This document shows positions 1 to 8,913 of a DNA stretch of 64,000 nucleotides, in pieces. Under the pieces are notes generated by a model. That model had not been told where the DNA came from. It ran no database searches and was given only the letters and a program-made list of their open reading frames with translations. The stretch is from Oscillospiraceae bacterium (GTDB lineage Bacteria; Bacillota; Clostridia; Oscillospirales; Ruminococcaceae): NCBI GenBank assembly GCA_022800935.1, contig JAAWRH010000006.1, forward strand, positions 50,471 through 114,470, read 5' to 3'. Each line of letters begins with the position of its first letter. The first letter of the stretch is position 1. A program made the position numbers and the translations under genes.

Positions 1-2
1 CC

Positions 3-746
3 AAGGATATGGCCGACGGGGCCAAATATGTGGCGGAGGGGGCACAGAACCTGTCTCTTGGCTCCTCCCAGCAGACCGACGCGGTAAATATGCTGTCCGA
101 CCGGATCAACGAGGTTTCCGACGGCATCCAGAAGACCGCCATGGGGGCGCAGAAGGCCAAGGAGATATCCGGCGCTGTGGGCAACAGCATCCTGGGCTGC
201 AACGAAAAGATGCAGCAGATGTCCGTTGCCATTGAGAAGATCAGCGACAAATCCAAGGAGATACACACCATTATCAAGACCATTGAGGACATTGCCTTCC
301 AGACCAACATTCTGGCCCTCAACGCGGCGGTAGAGGCCGCCAGGGCGGGCACCGCCGGAAAGGGCTTCGCCGTGGTGGCGGACGAGGTGCGCAGCCTTGC
401 CAGCAGGTCTGCCGAGGCGGCCAAGAGTACCACCGACCTGATCGCCCAGACGGCAGAGGCGGTGGAAGAGGGAACCACAGTGGCGGAGGCCACTGCCGCC
501 TCCATGCTGGCTGTGGTGGACCGGGAGAAAGAGGTAAACAACCTGATTGTACAGATTGCGGAGTATTCCGGCAAACAGGCGGAGGCCGCAGAGGAGGTCA
601 TCAACGGAATCGGGCAGATTTCCCAGGTGGTGCAGTCCAACCTGTCCACGGCGGAAAAGAGCGCCTCTGCCAGTGAGGAGCTTTCCGGGCAGGCCGGCGT
701 GCTGAAAAACCTGGTGGCAAAATTCCGCCTCAGAACCAGGGAATAG
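3..746 (+). CDS. Methyl-accepting chemotaxis protein, C-terminal part
   Basis: This is the cytoplasmic signalling end of a chemoreceptor that activates CheA through CheW; the sensor, membrane and HAMP parts lie left of the window. About 247 residues are visible. The conserved hairpin tip reads [20 protein letters not shown], followed by [15 protein letters not shown], both hallmarks of the MCP signalling domain. The flanking alanine- and glutamate-rich heptads form the long coiled-coil hairpin, with likely methylation sites. The protein ends in RLRTRE with no CheR-binding pentapeptide. A strong terminator follows, so it is not part of the downstream ABC operon. The ligand cannot be judged. 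Family call is very secure. Confidence 0.95.
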   Translation, partial: KDMADGAKYVAEGAQNLSLGSSQQTDAVNMLSDRINEVSDGIQKTAMGAQKAKEISGAVGNSILGCNEKMQQMSVAIEKISDKSKEIHTIIKTIEDIAFQTNILALNAAVEAARAGTAGKGFAVVADEVRSLASRSAEAAKSTTDLIAQTAEAVEEGTTVAEATAASMLAVVDREKEVNNLIVQIAEYSGKQAEAAEEVINGIGQISQVVQSNLSTAEKSASASEELSGQAGVLKNLVAKFRLRTRE

Positions 747-771
747 AGGCGGAAAACGGTATTGTACAGAA

Positions 772-812
772 GCGGCGCGGTGCAGGGGGCTGTACCGCGC
801 CGCAGCTTTTTA
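772..812 (+). terminator. Intrinsic terminator after the chemoreceptor gene
   Basis: Perfect 10-bp arms GCGGCGCGGT (772-781) and ACCGCGCCGC (794-803) are followed by a run of T. It separates the chemoreceptor gene from the promoter at 836-863. Confidence 0.85.
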
Positions 813-835
813 TCGCCTTCTTCCAGAAAAAACTA

Positions 836-875
836 TTGACAATCGGGAAGAAGTCCTTATAATAGTACCTAGGTA
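836..875 (+). promoter_or_regulatory. Sigma-A-type promoter with a palindrome at the start site
   Basis: TTGACA (836-841), a 16-bp spacer and TATAAT (858-863) precede the ABC importer operon. The perfect 10-bp palindrome TACCTAGGTA (866-875) falls on the expected start site and could be a repressor site. The palindrome's role is inference. Confidence 0.75.
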
Positions 876-952
876 TTGACGCATTGTCCCTTTAAAGCTT
901 TTTATCAGTAAAGCGATACCTGATTTTAAATGTACATTGGAGGTCTTCCCTA

Positions 953-1981
953 ATGAGCAAATTCCGTAAAATCGCCGCAGGCGTTCTGGCAGCGGCCATG
1001 ACGCTTTCCTTTGCGGCCTGTGATTCCAATCCCAGCAGCGCGGCTCCCTCTTCCTCCGGCTCCGCGGCGTCGTCCGGGGAAAAGAAACAGATCGGCATCA
1101 TCCAGCTGATGGACCATCCGGCCCTGAACGCTGCCCACGAGGGCTTTGTGGCCGCGCTGGAGGAAAAGGGTTATAAGGACGGCGAAAATATTGCCATCGT
1201 CTATCAGAACGGACAGGGCGACACCAACAACCTCTCCACCATTGCGGACAAGTTTGTCGGCGACAAGGTCGATCTGGTTCTGGCCATCGCCACCCCCGCC
1301 GCCCAGGCAATAGCGGGCAAAACCAAGGACATCCCCATCATCGCCACCGCCGTCACCGATTTTGCGGAGGCCGGTCTTGTGGAATCCAACGACAAGCCGA
1401 ACACAAACGTCTCCGGCACCAACGACATGAACCCCATTGAGGCCCAGTTTGACCTGATGTTCCAGCTTTACCCGGAGGTCAAGACCGTCGGCTTCCTGTA
1501 CAACTCCAGTGAGGACAACTCCCGCCTCCAGGTGGACATCGCCAAGGCACTGCTGGACACCAAGGGCATCCAGTACGTAGAGCGCACCGTGGCCAGCACC
1601 AACGACGTACAGCAGGCCACAACCTCCATCGTCACCGAGTGCGATGCCATTTATCTCCCCACCGACAACGTGTTCGCCTCCTCTATGCCCATTGTGAGCG
1701 ACATCGCCATTGGGAGCAAGATTCCCGTTATCTGCGGCGAATCCGGCATGGTTGAGGGCGGCGGCCTGGCAACCCTAGGCATCAACTACTACAACATCGG
1801 CCATCAGGCGGGGCTTATGGCCCTGCGGATTCTGGAGGAGGGCGCGGATATCACCCAAATGCCCGTTGAGTCCTCCACCGACTATGACTTCTGCATCAAC
1901 GGCGACACAGCACAGGCCATCGGCCTCACCATCCCCGACGACCTGAAGCAGTATGTCATCACCCCCAACGCCGGCGAATAA
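953..1981 (+). CDS. ABC transporter substrate-binding lipoprotein (TrpX-like, ABC_sub_bind family)
   Basis: This is the extracellular ligand-binding subunit of an importer whose permease and ATPase follow. A signal peptide ends in the lipobox FAAC at about residue 23, and a Ser/Ala-rich linker follows. The mature part starts KKQIGIIQLMDHPALNAAHEGF and resembles the ABC_sub_bind (COG2984) family, which includes the TrpXYZ/Ytr-type importers for aromatic amino acids. Length (342 aa) is normal. ATG 953 has a good GGAGG site. Tryptophan or tyrosine is a family-based guess; the ligand is not readable. A hairpin at 2012-2045 lies before the permease gene, so more binding protein than permease is expected. 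Confidence 0.85.
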   Translation: MSKFRKIAAGVLAAAMTLSFAACDSNPSSAAPSSSGSAASSGEKKQIGIIQLMDHPALNAAHEGFVAALEEKGYKDGENIAIVYQNGQGDTNNLSTIADKFVGDKVDLVLAIATPAAQAIAGKTKDIPIIATAVTDFAEAGLVESNDKPNTNVSGTNDMNPIEAQFDLMFQLYPEVKTVGFLYNSSEDNSRLQVDIAKALLDTKGIQYVERTVASTNDVQQATTSIVTECDAIYLPTDNVFASSMPIVSDIAIGSKIPVICGESGMVEGGGLATLGINYYNIGHQAGLMALRILEEGADITQMPVESSTDYDFCINGDTAQAIGLTIPDDLKQYVITPNAGE

Positions 1982-2011
1982 GTACGCTAAAACGGATTGT
2001 TTTGCAAGTAA

Positions 2012-2045
2012 GCTGTCCTGTTTTTTGACAGGACAGCCTTTTGCA
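2012..2045 (+). terminator. Partial terminator between binding protein and permease
   Basis: Arms GCTGTCCTGT (2012-2021) and ACAGGACAGC (2028-2037) are perfect, and CTTTTG follows. It sits inside the operon, so partial read-through is the likely role, as in many ABC importer operons. Confidence 0.7.
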
Positions 2046-2088
2046 TTCTTTTGTTATAAAAAATAAAACGAGAGGGAGAGCACATCCT

Positions 2089-2994
2089 ATGCTTGACATT
2101 ATTTTAGGCGCCATCGCCCTGGGGCTGCTGTGGGCGGTCATGGCGTTAGGCGTGTACATCACCTACCGCGTCCTGGACGTGGCGGACCTGACGGTGGAGG
2201 GAACCATTGCCCTGGGGGGAGCGGTTGCCGCCCGATTCATCAGCGGGGGCATGAACCCCTGGCTGGCCACCCTTTTCGCCCTGATTGCCGGTCTGCTGGG
2301 CGGGCTGTGTACCGGCCTGCTCCACACCAAATTAAAGATTCCCGCCCTTCTCTCCGGCATCCTGACGATGATTGCGCTGTATTCCATCAACCTGCGGGTC
2401 ATGGGTAAATCCAACATCCCCCTGCTGCGGGTCAAAAACGTCTATAGTCCCCTCCAGGAGCTGGGCCTCTCTGGCTCGATTCCAAGCCTGATTGTAGGGG
2501 TTATCATTGTGGTGGCTGTGGCGGTAATCATCTACTGGTTCTTTGGGACGGAGCTAGGCTCCGCCATCCGGGCCACCGGCAACAACCAGAACATGGCCCG
2601 CGCCCAGGGCATCAATACCTCCAACATGATTATCCTGGGGCTGGTGATTTCCAACGGGATGGTTGCCCTGTCCGGGGCGCTGATTGCCCAGTACCAGTCC
2701 TTCGCGGATGTGCAGATGGGCACCGGCTCCATTGTCATCGGCCTGGCCTCCCTGATTATCGGCGAGGTGCTGTTCGGCACCCGCACCTTTAAGCGGACGC
2801 TGGTCTCGGTTAGCCTGGGCGCAATCATTTACCGTATCATTATCGCCCTGGTGCTCAAGGCCGGTATGGACGCCAATGACCTGAAGCTGTTCACCGCCGT
2901 GACGGTGGCAATCTGCCTGTCCATGCCCATGATTAAGCCCGCCGTTGCGGGGTTCTTCCATCCGGGGAGCAAGAAAGCAGAGGGAGGAAACTGA
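2089..2994 (+). CDS. ABC transporter permease (TrpY-like)
   Basis: Integral membrane permease of about 301 aa with 8 or more hydrophobic segments, for example LLWAVMALGVYITYRVLDVADLT near the N-terminus. It matches the branched-chain-type permease fold in COG4120, the partner of ABC_sub_bind lipoproteins. An upstream in-frame TTG at 2041 exists, but it lies inside the preceding hairpin's tail and has no ribosome site. ATG 2089 follows GAGAGGGAG and begins MLDIILGAIALG, so it is preferred. The stop lies one base before the ATPase start, indicating tight coupling. The transport path is confident, the substrate is not. Confidence 0.85.
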   Translation: MLDIILGAIALGLLWAVMALGVYITYRVLDVADLTVEGTIALGGAVAARFISGGMNPWLATLFALIAGLLGGLCTGLLHTKLKIPALLSGILTMIALYSINLRVMGKSNIPLLRVKNVYSPLQELGLSGSIPSLIVGVIIVVAVAVIIYWFFGTELGSAIRATGNNQNMARAQGINTSNMIILGLVISNGMVALSGALIAQYQSFADVQMGTGSIVIGLASLIIGEVLFGTRTFKRTLVSVSLGAIIYRIIIALVLKAGMDANDLKLFTAVTVAICLSMPMIKPAVAGFFHPGSKKAEGGN

Positions 2995-2995
2995 T

Positions 2996-3793
2996 ATGAT
3001 GCTGGACATGAACCAGGTTTATAAAACCTTTAACGCCGGGACCATCAACGAAAAAAAGGCCCTCACCGGGCTGGATATCCACCTCCAGGAGGGGGACTTT
3101 GTTCAGGTCATCGGCGGAAACGGCGCCGGAAAATCTACCATGCTCAACTGCCTGGCGGGGATGTTCCCCATTGACCAGGGGTCGATACAGATAGACGGAC
3201 AGGACGTGACCCGTCTGCCGGAATTCAAGCGGGCCAAGCTGATTGGTCGGGTGTTCCAGGACCCCATGATGGGCACTGCCGCCAACATGGATATTGAAGG
3301 CAATCTGGCCCTTGCCCTGCGGCGGGGCGAAAGGCGGACCCTGCGCTGGGGGGTCACCAACAAGGAACGGGAGCGGTACCGGGAGCTTTTGAAGACCCTG
3401 GGCCTGGGGCTGGAGGACCGCCTGACCCACAAGGTGGGGCTACTCTCTGGCGGGCAGCGGCAGGCGCTGACCCTGCTGATGGCCACGCTGCAAAAGCCGC
3501 GGATTCTGCTGCTGGACGAACACACCGCGGCCCTGGATCCCCAGACGGCGGCAAAGGTGCTGGAGCTGTCGGAGAAGATTGTCAATGAAAATCATCTGAC
3601 AACGATGATGGTAACCCACAACATGAAGGACGCCATCGCCCACGGAAACCGGCTGGTGATGATGAACAACGGACATATCATTCTGGACATCAGCGGAGAA
3701 GAAAAGAAAAAGCTGACCGTAGAGGCGCTGCTGGAGAAGTTCGCCCAGGTCAGCGGCAGCGAGCTTGCCAACGACCGAATGCTGCTGTCATAA
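2996..3793 (+). CDS. ABC transporter ATP-binding protein (TrpZ-like)
   Basis: Cytoplasmic ATPase of the importer, about 265 aa. It has Walker A GGNGAGKST, signature LSGGQRQAL, Walker B ILLLDEHTAALDP and the switch His in MMVTHNMKDA. The LLLDEH variant (His after the catalytic Glu) is typical of this COG1101 subfamily. The start is ATG 2996 (ATGATG) with GAGGGAGG just upstream; an earlier in-frame codon at 2945 would overlap the permease by 50 bp and has no site. It is the last gene of the operon, and a strong terminator follows at 3825-3867. Confidence 0.9.
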   Translation: MMLDMNQVYKTFNAGTINEKKALTGLDIHLQEGDFVQVIGGNGAGKSTMLNCLAGMFPIDQGSIQIDGQDVTRLPEFKRAKLIGRVFQDPMMGTAANMDIEGNLALALRRGERRTLRWGVTNKERERYRELLKTLGLGLEDRLTHKVGLLSGGQRQALTLLMATLQKPRILLLDEHTAALDPQTAAKVLELSEKIVNENHLTTMMVTHNMKDAIAHGNRLVMMNNGHIILDISGEEKKKLTVEALLEKFAQVSGSELANDRMLLS

Positions 3794-3824
3794 CCGGAAG
3801 ATGCCGGAACAAGGATAACCGCTG

Positions 3825-3867
3825 AACAGGGGCTGTGAAGGATGTCATTCACAGCCCCTGTTTTTTA
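3825..3867 (+). terminator. Intrinsic terminator ending the ABC importer operon
   Basis: Perfect 15-bp arms (3825-3839 and 3848-3862) with an 8-nt loop and a T run. Confidence 0.9.
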
Positions 3868-4012
3868 GAATATTTTGCCTGTCCCATACCGCCTGGCGGC
3901 TGTAAAGGTTGCTTTTTTTATGCTTTTGAGATATGATAGGAAATGAAAAATCCGGCTGTACCGTTTTTGCGCGCTCGGTTCTGAACGGACTTTAAGGGGA
4001 GGGGACACAACT

Positions 4013-4693
4013 ATGTTTTTCGCAGATCTGTCAGAGTGGACAGGGCTCAATATTATTATCAGAATGATCGCCGCCGTGGTACTGGGGGCGGTGATTGGCA
4101 TTGACCGCGGGGCCAAACGAAGGGGCGGCGGCGCCAGAACCGACGCGGCGGTCTGCCTGGGGGCGGCTATGGTGGTCATGACCGGGCAGTATATGGAGAT
4201 GCGCTACCACGGCGCCACCGATGTGGCCAGGATGGCCTCACAGGTGGTGAGCGGCGTGGGATTTCTGGGAGCCGGTTCCATCATTGTGTCTCAGCATCAG
4301 GTGAAGGGGCTGACCTCGGCAGCGGGAATCTGGGTCTGCGCCTGTATCGGGCTGGCGGTGGGCATCGGGTTTGTGGACGGGGCCATTCTGGCCACCCTGA
4401 TCCTTTTGGTAGTGCTGCATGTCCTCCCGACGGTGGAAGGAAAAGTTTATAAGCATTCCAAATACATGGTTCTCCGGGTAGAGGCGGCGGAAGGCCGGAC
4501 CTCTATGGAGCTTATGCGCAGGCTGAAGGTGGACGGATGTATTGTGGATTTGTTTGAGGTTGACAAGGCGGGGACCAGTACAAGCTCCTTTATCATTACA
4601 ACCACTGTCCGCATTCCCCGCGGGCTCAACCGGGAGCAGTACCTGGAAAGTCTGATGGAAATCGGAGGGGTTCTCTCGGTGGACAGCATGTGA
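4013..4693 (+). CDS. MgtC/SapB family membrane protein
   Basis: A 226-aa protein. Residues 1-140 form an MgtC-type membrane domain: LGAVIGIDRGAKRRGGGART, then DAAVCLGAAMVVM, then GVGFLGAGSII, with four to five hydrophobic helices. The last 80 residues are soluble and ACT-like. MgtC proteins are tied to growth in low magnesium and to control of the F-type ATPase in other bacteria; that role is family knowledge. ATG 4013 follows AGGGGAGGGG. It is a stand-alone gene between two hairpins. Its charged GAKRRGGGART loop is longer than usual. Confidence 0.88.
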   Translation: MFFADLSEWTGLNIIIRMIAAVVLGAVIGIDRGAKRRGGGARTDAAVCLGAAMVVMTGQYMEMRYHGATDVARMASQVVSGVGFLGAGSIIVSQHQVKGLTSAAGIWVCACIGLAVGIGFVDGAILATLILLVVLHVLPTVEGKVYKHSKYMVLRVEAAEGRTSMELMRRLKVDGCIVDLFEVDKAGTSTSSFIITTTVRIPRGLNREQYLESLMEIGGVLSVDSM

Positions 4694-4725
4694 TACTTTT
4701 TCTTGAAAGAAAAAGTATCACAAAA
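4691..4725 (+). terminator. Hairpin overlapping the mgtC-like stop codon
   Basis: Perfect 13-bp arms (4691-4703 and 4708-4720) with a 4-nt loop; the TGA stop codon is part of the left arm. No T run follows, so termination is likely but not certain. Confidence 0.5.
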
Positions 4726-4793
4726 AACTTTAATCCAGGAATCGTATGAGCGGGCCTTTACACAATAACGTTTGAGAGGGGAGAGGGAGATAT

Positions 4794-5951
4794 ATGAGGC
4801 TTCTGTTTCCGGGGGCGGTCATCCGCCGGGAGCGTCTCCGGCGGAGCTGGAGCCAGGAGGGGCTGTGCAGGGGAATCTGTGCGGTATCCTACCTGTCAAA
4901 AATCGAGCAGGGGAAGACGGCTGTTTCCCCGGAAATCCTTCAGATGCTGTTTGCCCGCCTGAAGCTGCCCTGGTATGACGATCCGGAAACAATGGCGGCC
5001 GCCCAGTCCCTGGTTGAACGCTGCTATGAGGCGCTGTTCTCCGGGGACCAAAAGGTACTGGACCCATTGCGGGAGGAATTCTCCGCCCAGGAGGAGCGCA
5101 TTTCCAACAGTCCCTTTGCCCTGGACGGGGCGCTGCTCCGCGGCCTGCTGGCCTACCCCCGCCGGCCCGCGGACAGGGGGCTGGAGCCCTTTTTTGACCA
5201 GCGCCAGCTGGCCCTTCAGCGGCTACTGGAGGGCAGGCATGAGGAGGCGATGCGCCTTTACCCCTGCGCGTACATCAGCCTGACGGCGGGGATTGGGGAA
5301 TATGAGGGTGGGAATGACATCGGGGCCCTGGACTATCTGCGCCGCGCATACGATATGGCCGCCGGGGATGGGGCTGTGCGGATTATGCTCTCTGCTAAAA
5401 TATATATGGGAAACTGGTACTGCAACCGGATTGACATTGAAAATATGGATATCCAATACCGGGTGGCGGAACGGCTGGCGCGGGCGCTGGGGGCAGAGGG
5501 CGAGCTGCGGGATATCCGGTACAACAGGGCCTCCACCTGGCTGGAGGCCGGACTGTACGACAAGGCATATTCCTATTTTTCCCAGGCAGAGAGGCCAAAT
5601 ATATTGGCGCTGCACAAGCTGGCCATCTGCTGCGAAAAGCTGGGGCGGCGGGAGGAAGCCCTTGCCGCCCTTGACAGGACAGCGGGGATGGAGTCGGAAT
5701 TCCCGGAGACGCCTCTGGTACAGCAGATGTGCGGTCTGGTACGGTTCCGTCTGGAGCATGAGGATTATCTCCAGCATCATCAATACGGGGAACGGCTGCT
5801 GCACGTCTTTGACAGGTGCCGCCGGGAGCTGCCCATCGGATACGCCTCCTTCCATCTGCCATGGGTTCTGGAATGGTACACCGCAAACCGGCAGTACCGC
5901 GCCGCCTACGAGCTGGTACAGGGTTTTCCTATAAAACTCCATTTAAATTAG
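4794..5951 (+). CDS. XRE-family regulator with C-terminal TPR-like repeats
   Basis: A 385-aa protein with an N-terminal helix-turn-helix (residues about 8-60). The HTH contains RRSWSQEGLC and YLSKIEQGKTAVSPEIL, the recognition-helix signature of XRE proteins. The rest is helical with paired-helix repeats such as YEGGNDIGALDYLRRAYDMA and LAICCEKLGRREEALAALDR, typical of TPR domains that bind a peptide or partner. ATG 4794 follows GAGAGGGAGA. No secreted peptide gene is seen next door; the MFS transporter at 6044 is a plausible target. This resembles Rgg/PlcR-like architecture, but the ligand is unknown. Confidence 0.8.
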   Translation: MRLLFPGAVIRRERLRRSWSQEGLCRGICAVSYLSKIEQGKTAVSPEILQMLFARLKLPWYDDPETMAAAQSLVERCYEALFSGDQKVLDPLREEFSAQEERISNSPFALDGALLRGLLAYPRRPADRGLEPFFDQRQLALQRLLEGRHEEAMRLYPCAYISLTAGIGEYEGGNDIGALDYLRRAYDMAAGDGAVRIMLSAKIYMGNWYCNRIDIENMDIQYRVAERLARALGAEGELRDIRYNRASTWLEAGLYDKAYSYFSQAERPNILALHKLAICCEKLGRREEALAALDRTAGMESEFPETPLVQQMCGLVRFRLEHEDYLQHHQYGERLLHVFDRCRRELPIGYASFHLPWVLEWYTANRQYRAAYELVQGFPIKLHLN

Positions 5952-5954
5952 ATT

Positions 5955-5999
5955 AAGCCAGATATTTTGGTGAATATTTTCTCAAAATATCCGGCTTGT
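5955..5999 (+). terminator. Hairpin after the XRE-TPR gene
   Basis: Near-perfect 15-bp arms (5955-5969 and 5982-5996, one mismatch), followed only by GTTTCC. Weak terminator. Confidence 0.5.
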
Positions 6000-6043
6000 T
6001 TCCTGTTAAACCCCATGATAGAATGAAATGGAGGTGAAACAGA

Positions 6044-7276
6044 ATGAAAAAAACGCTTTGGACAAAAAACTTTACACTGGTCACAGCCGCCTCCGCCCTG
6101 GGGGCGATCGGGGGAATTACAGGGGGCTTTGCCCTCTCCTTCCTGGTATTTGACGAAACGGGCAGCACCCTGGCTTCGGCGTTTATCCTGGCCATACAGC
6201 TGGTGCCCCATTTTGTCATCCCGCTGTTTGCCGCGCCGCTGATGGACCGTCTGCCCAGGAAGCCCTTCCTGGTGGGCGGGGACGCGGTGAACGGCATCCT
6301 GTACGGATTGGCCGGTATCTACCTGATGCTTGGAAAATTTTCCTATACCGGCTATCTTGGGTTCTCCCTTCTGCTGTCCTCCCTTGGCGCGTTTGACGAG
6401 CTGGCCTACAACAGCTTCTATCCAAAGCTAATCCCGGAGGGCATGGAGGAAAAGGGGTACGCCGTTTCATCCATGCTCTACCCGGTGATGAAGGTGGCGG
6501 CAACGCCGCTGGCCGCCCTCCTGTTTGAACGCTTCGGGGTGGCCTGGATGCTGCTTTTGCAGGCGGCGTTCTCCATACTCGCCTCCCTGGTGGAGAACAG
6601 GATACAGATTCAGGAGCAGCCCCGCCTGGACGGAAAAGGGTTCTCTCCCCGGCTGTGGTGGAGGGATATCTGCGAGGCGGCGGACTACCTGAAGCGGGAG
6701 CGGGGCCTGCGGAACATCTACGGCTATATGGCGGTGACAAACGGCGTCGCCAGCGGCTATTCTCCGCTGTTGATCGCCTTTTTCCGCACCGCGCCAGGCT
6801 TTACCGCAGCCATGTATTCCCTGTTTTCCGTGGCGGAATTCCTGGGGCGCAGCCTGGGGGGCGCGGTGCAGTACCGGGTGAAAATACCCCCGAAACGGAA
6901 ATACGGCTTCGCCTTTGGGGTATACCAATTCTACGAAACAATGGACATGTGCCTGCTGTGGCTGCCCTATCCGCTGATGCTGGTCAACCGCGCCTGCGCC
7001 GGATTTTTGGGAATCAACAGCGCGTCCATGCGTCAGGCCGCCGTGCAGCGGTATCTCCCGGAGCATCTGCGGGCCCGCGTAAACGCCTTTGAGAGCATCT
7101 GCATCATGGCAGCAAGCAGCTTATTCAGTGTCATTCTGGGCGCACTAGGGGAGGTTTTGGACTACCGGCTCTGCGTTACATTGGCGGCGGGATTTACCCT
7201 GGCGGTCTGCTGGCTGACCATCTGGAGGGGCCGCGGTGATATACGGCCCATCTATGAGGCATCGGCGTCAGACTGA
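6044..7276 (+). CDS. Major facilitator superfamily transporter
   Basis: A 410-aa protein with about 12 hydrophobic segments. The loop after helix 2 reads PLMDRLPRKPFLVGGD, the MFS D-R-x-x-R/K signature. The overall pattern resembles the multidrug or siderophore exporter branch (MFS_3/EntS-like). ATG 6044 follows TGGAGGTGAAA. Its end overlaps the convergent GNAT gene by 9 bp. The substrate is not predictable. The nearby XRE-TPR gene may regulate it (inference). Confidence 0.85.
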   Translation: MKKTLWTKNFTLVTAASALGAIGGITGGFALSFLVFDETGSTLASAFILAIQLVPHFVIPLFAAPLMDRLPRKPFLVGGDAVNGILYGLAGIYLMLGKFSYTGYLGFSLLLSSLGAFDELAYNSFYPKLIPEGMEEKGYAVSSMLYPVMKVAATPLAALLFERFGVAWMLLLQAAFSILASLVENRIQIQEQPRLDGKGFSPRLWWRDICEAADYLKRERGLRNIYGYMAVTNGVASGYSPLLIAFFRTAPGFTAAMYSLFSVAEFLGRSLGGAVQYRVKIPPKRKYGFAFGVYQFYETMDMCLLWLPYPLMLVNRACAGFLGINSASMRQAAVQRYLPEHLRARVNAFESICIMAASSLFSVILGALGEVLDYRLCVTLAAGFTLAVCWLTIWRGRGDIRPIYEASASD

Positions 7277-8173
7277 CGCATCCCGCCGCAAAAACCGGAA
7301 CAGCTCCTCCTGGGTTTGGAACAGGTCATAGTCTCCAATCAGTTTGCCCGGATAATGGTACAAAACCCCGTCCTTCTCCCTTCGCTCCAGGGCGGAGACG
7401 AGGGCCTCTTCTCCATAGGCCTTGATGTATTCCCCAAAGGCCCGCACACGGGGCTTTTCCAGCATGGGGTAGCCGCAGGGATATTCCCCGCACTCCCAGC
7501 AGCCCTCTTTTCCGCTTCCCTTACAGCAGGAACGGCTTTTGCACCAGTCCTTTTCCTTGCAGCCGTCGTTCCGGCAGCCTGCGCAGCTCACGTTTTCACT
7601 GCACACGCAGCAGGCCAGCCCGCAGTAGGCCAGACCCTTTGACCGGTCAAAGTATTTCGCCCTGGCGCGCTCATAATACCCCATCCCAGAGCGGAAGGTC
7701 CCGGAGGGGGTAAAGCCGTATTTCTCCAGCAGTGGAACCCGCTCCGGGGTATTCGAGGTCTTTACATACAGGCTTTCCGCCTCAAAATCCCGTATCAGCT
7801 CCAGGACCGCAAGGCGGAACAGCTGGTCTATATACGCCTCCTGCTCATAGCGGGAGGCGATATCCAGCCGCAGAACCCCCGCCTCCCCACCGAAGGCCTC
7901 CATGGTCCCGACGGCCCGGCCCTCCTGTTTGGAGACAATGGCAAACCGCACATAATATCCCTTTTGGTACTCCGCAAGCCAAAAGTGGATACATTCCTCC
8001 ATCTGTTCCAATGTGGTGTAGTAAAAATCGCTGGTGCAGTTGTCGGCGTTTGCCCTGGCGGCCACATCCCGATCCGAATAGCAGTCCAGTAGAGCTTCCG
8101 CGTCCTCCGGCCTTACCAACCGCAGGCAGAAGCTTTCGCTTTGATATTCCGGGCAGGTTTGGTATATGTTCAT
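7268..8173 (-). CDS. GNAT N-acetyltransferase fused to a Cys-rich DUF3795 domain
   Basis: A 301-aa two-domain protein. Residues 1-165 look like a GNAT acetyltransferase of the RimJ/RimL type: FCLRLVRPEDAEALLDCYSD at the start and LYVKTSNTPERVPLLEKYGF near the end of the fold. Residues about 178-235 hold roughly a dozen Cys in CGLACCVC, CAGCRNDGC and CWECGEYPC, the pattern of DUF3795, which probably binds metal. The two domains are usually separate, so the fusion is notable. ATG 8173 follows AAAAGGAGCTGACCTG. The 3' end overlaps the MFS gene. The acetyl acceptor is unknown. Confidence 0.8.
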   Translation of the reverse strand: MNIYQTCPEYQSESFCLRLVRPEDAEALLDCYSDRDVAARANADNCTSDFYYTTLEQMEECIHFWLAEYQKGYYVRFAIVSKQEGRAVGTMEAFGGEAGVLRLDIASRYEQEAYIDQLFRLAVLELIRDFEAESLYVKTSNTPERVPLLEKYGFTPSGTFRSGMGYYERARAKYFDRSKGLAYCGLACCVCSENVSCAGCRNDGCKEKDWCKSRSCCKGSGKEGCWECGEYPCGYPMLEKPRVRAFGEYIKAYGEEALVSALERREKDGVLYHYPGKLIGDYDLFQTQEELFRFLRRDASV

Positions 8174-8245
8174 CAGGTCAGCTCCTTTTTTCTTTTATTA
8201 TACAATTAAAACATATGTTCTGTCAATCTGTTTATCCAAATAACG

Positions 8246-8292
8246 CAAAAAATACGAACCCCTGACTATTTATCTGCAATCAGGGATTCGTA
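8246..8292 (-). terminator. Terminator of the hicAB operon
   Basis: Arms 8253-8265 and 8280-8292 (one mismatch) are followed on the minus strand by a T6 run. Confidence 0.75.
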
Positions 8293-8308
8293 TAAGAGTT
8301 CTTCACGC

Positions 8309-8683
8309 TTATGCTAGTCTTTCCTTTAAAGCATCCTGTAGCACACGTGACAGACTCAGCCCCGCGTCGGAAACTTTATCATCCATCCATTTGGGGATAC
8401 TCACCGTGCGCCTTACCGCGCGGTTATCCTTAACATCTGTACGGATGAGATTAACAAATTCACCCGATTCAACCGCTACTTCCTGCATGGGGGTTGAATC
8501 GGGAATTGGCTGTTTGCTGTCGGAAAGATATTCCATCCATTGGGTCAGTGCAGATTCAGCCATGTATAAAGCATTTTCCAGGGACTTCCCTTCGCTTATG
8601 CAGCCCGGAAGATCGGGATAGGTTATTGTGTAAGAGTTGTCATCATTTTTATGAAATAGTGCAGGATAAACATATTCAGCCAT
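8309..8683 (-). CDS. hicB: HicB family antitoxin
   Basis: A 124-aa antitoxin paired with the HicA toxin encoded just upstream. The N-terminal partial RNase-H fold reads YPALFHKNDDNSYTITYPDL, then PGCISEGKSLENAL. The C-terminal part, RRTVSIPKWMDDKVSDAGLS and LSRVLQDALKER, is a ribbon-helix-helix DNA-binding domain. HicB binds and neutralises HicA and represses its own operon. ATG 8683 follows AAGGAGGGATTC. A 36-bp gap separates it from hicA. A palindrome within the hicA promoter is a plausible operator. Confidence 0.92.
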   Translation of the reverse strand: MAEYVYPALFHKNDDNSYTITYPDLPGCISEGKSLENALYMAESALTQWMEYLSDSKQPIPDSTPMQEVAVESGEFVNLIRTDVKDNRAVRRTVSIPKWMDDKVSDAGLSLSRVLQDALKERLA

Positions 8684-8719
8684 AAATAGAATCCCTCCTT
8701 ATCGGCAGAAAAACAAATA

Positions 8720-8896
8720 CTATTTTACACCTGCTATCTTTAAAATCGTTTTTGCTGTATTTTCATTTACTTCCCGGTGCCTTGGGACTTGCACCGGTCT
8801 GCTGCCGGGTCTTTCATATACTGTATGATTTCCATCATCGCGTGCCATATGATAACCGGCCGACTCAAGTTTTTTTATAATATCCCGTCGTTTCAA
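8720..8896 (-). CDS. hicA: HicA family mRNA interferase toxin (58 aa, TTG start)
   Basis: A small gene of 59 codons translating as KRRDIIKKLESAGYHMARDD, then GNHTVYERPGSRPVQVPRHR, then EVNENTAKTILKIAGV. It has the double-stranded-RNA-binding-like fold of HicA with the catalytic His in the GNH motif. HicA cleaves mRNA when not bound by HicB. The start must be TTG at 8896, because no ATG or GTG lies upstream in frame and GGGAGG sits six bases before it. The length matches the family. The hicA-hicB order is the usual one. It is easily missed because of its size and start codon. Confidence 0.9.
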   Translation of the reverse strand: MKRRDIIKKLESAGYHMARDDGNHTVYERPGSRPVQVPRHREVNENTAKTILKIAGVK

Positions 8897-8913
8897 GGTA
8901 TCCTCCCTTTTAT

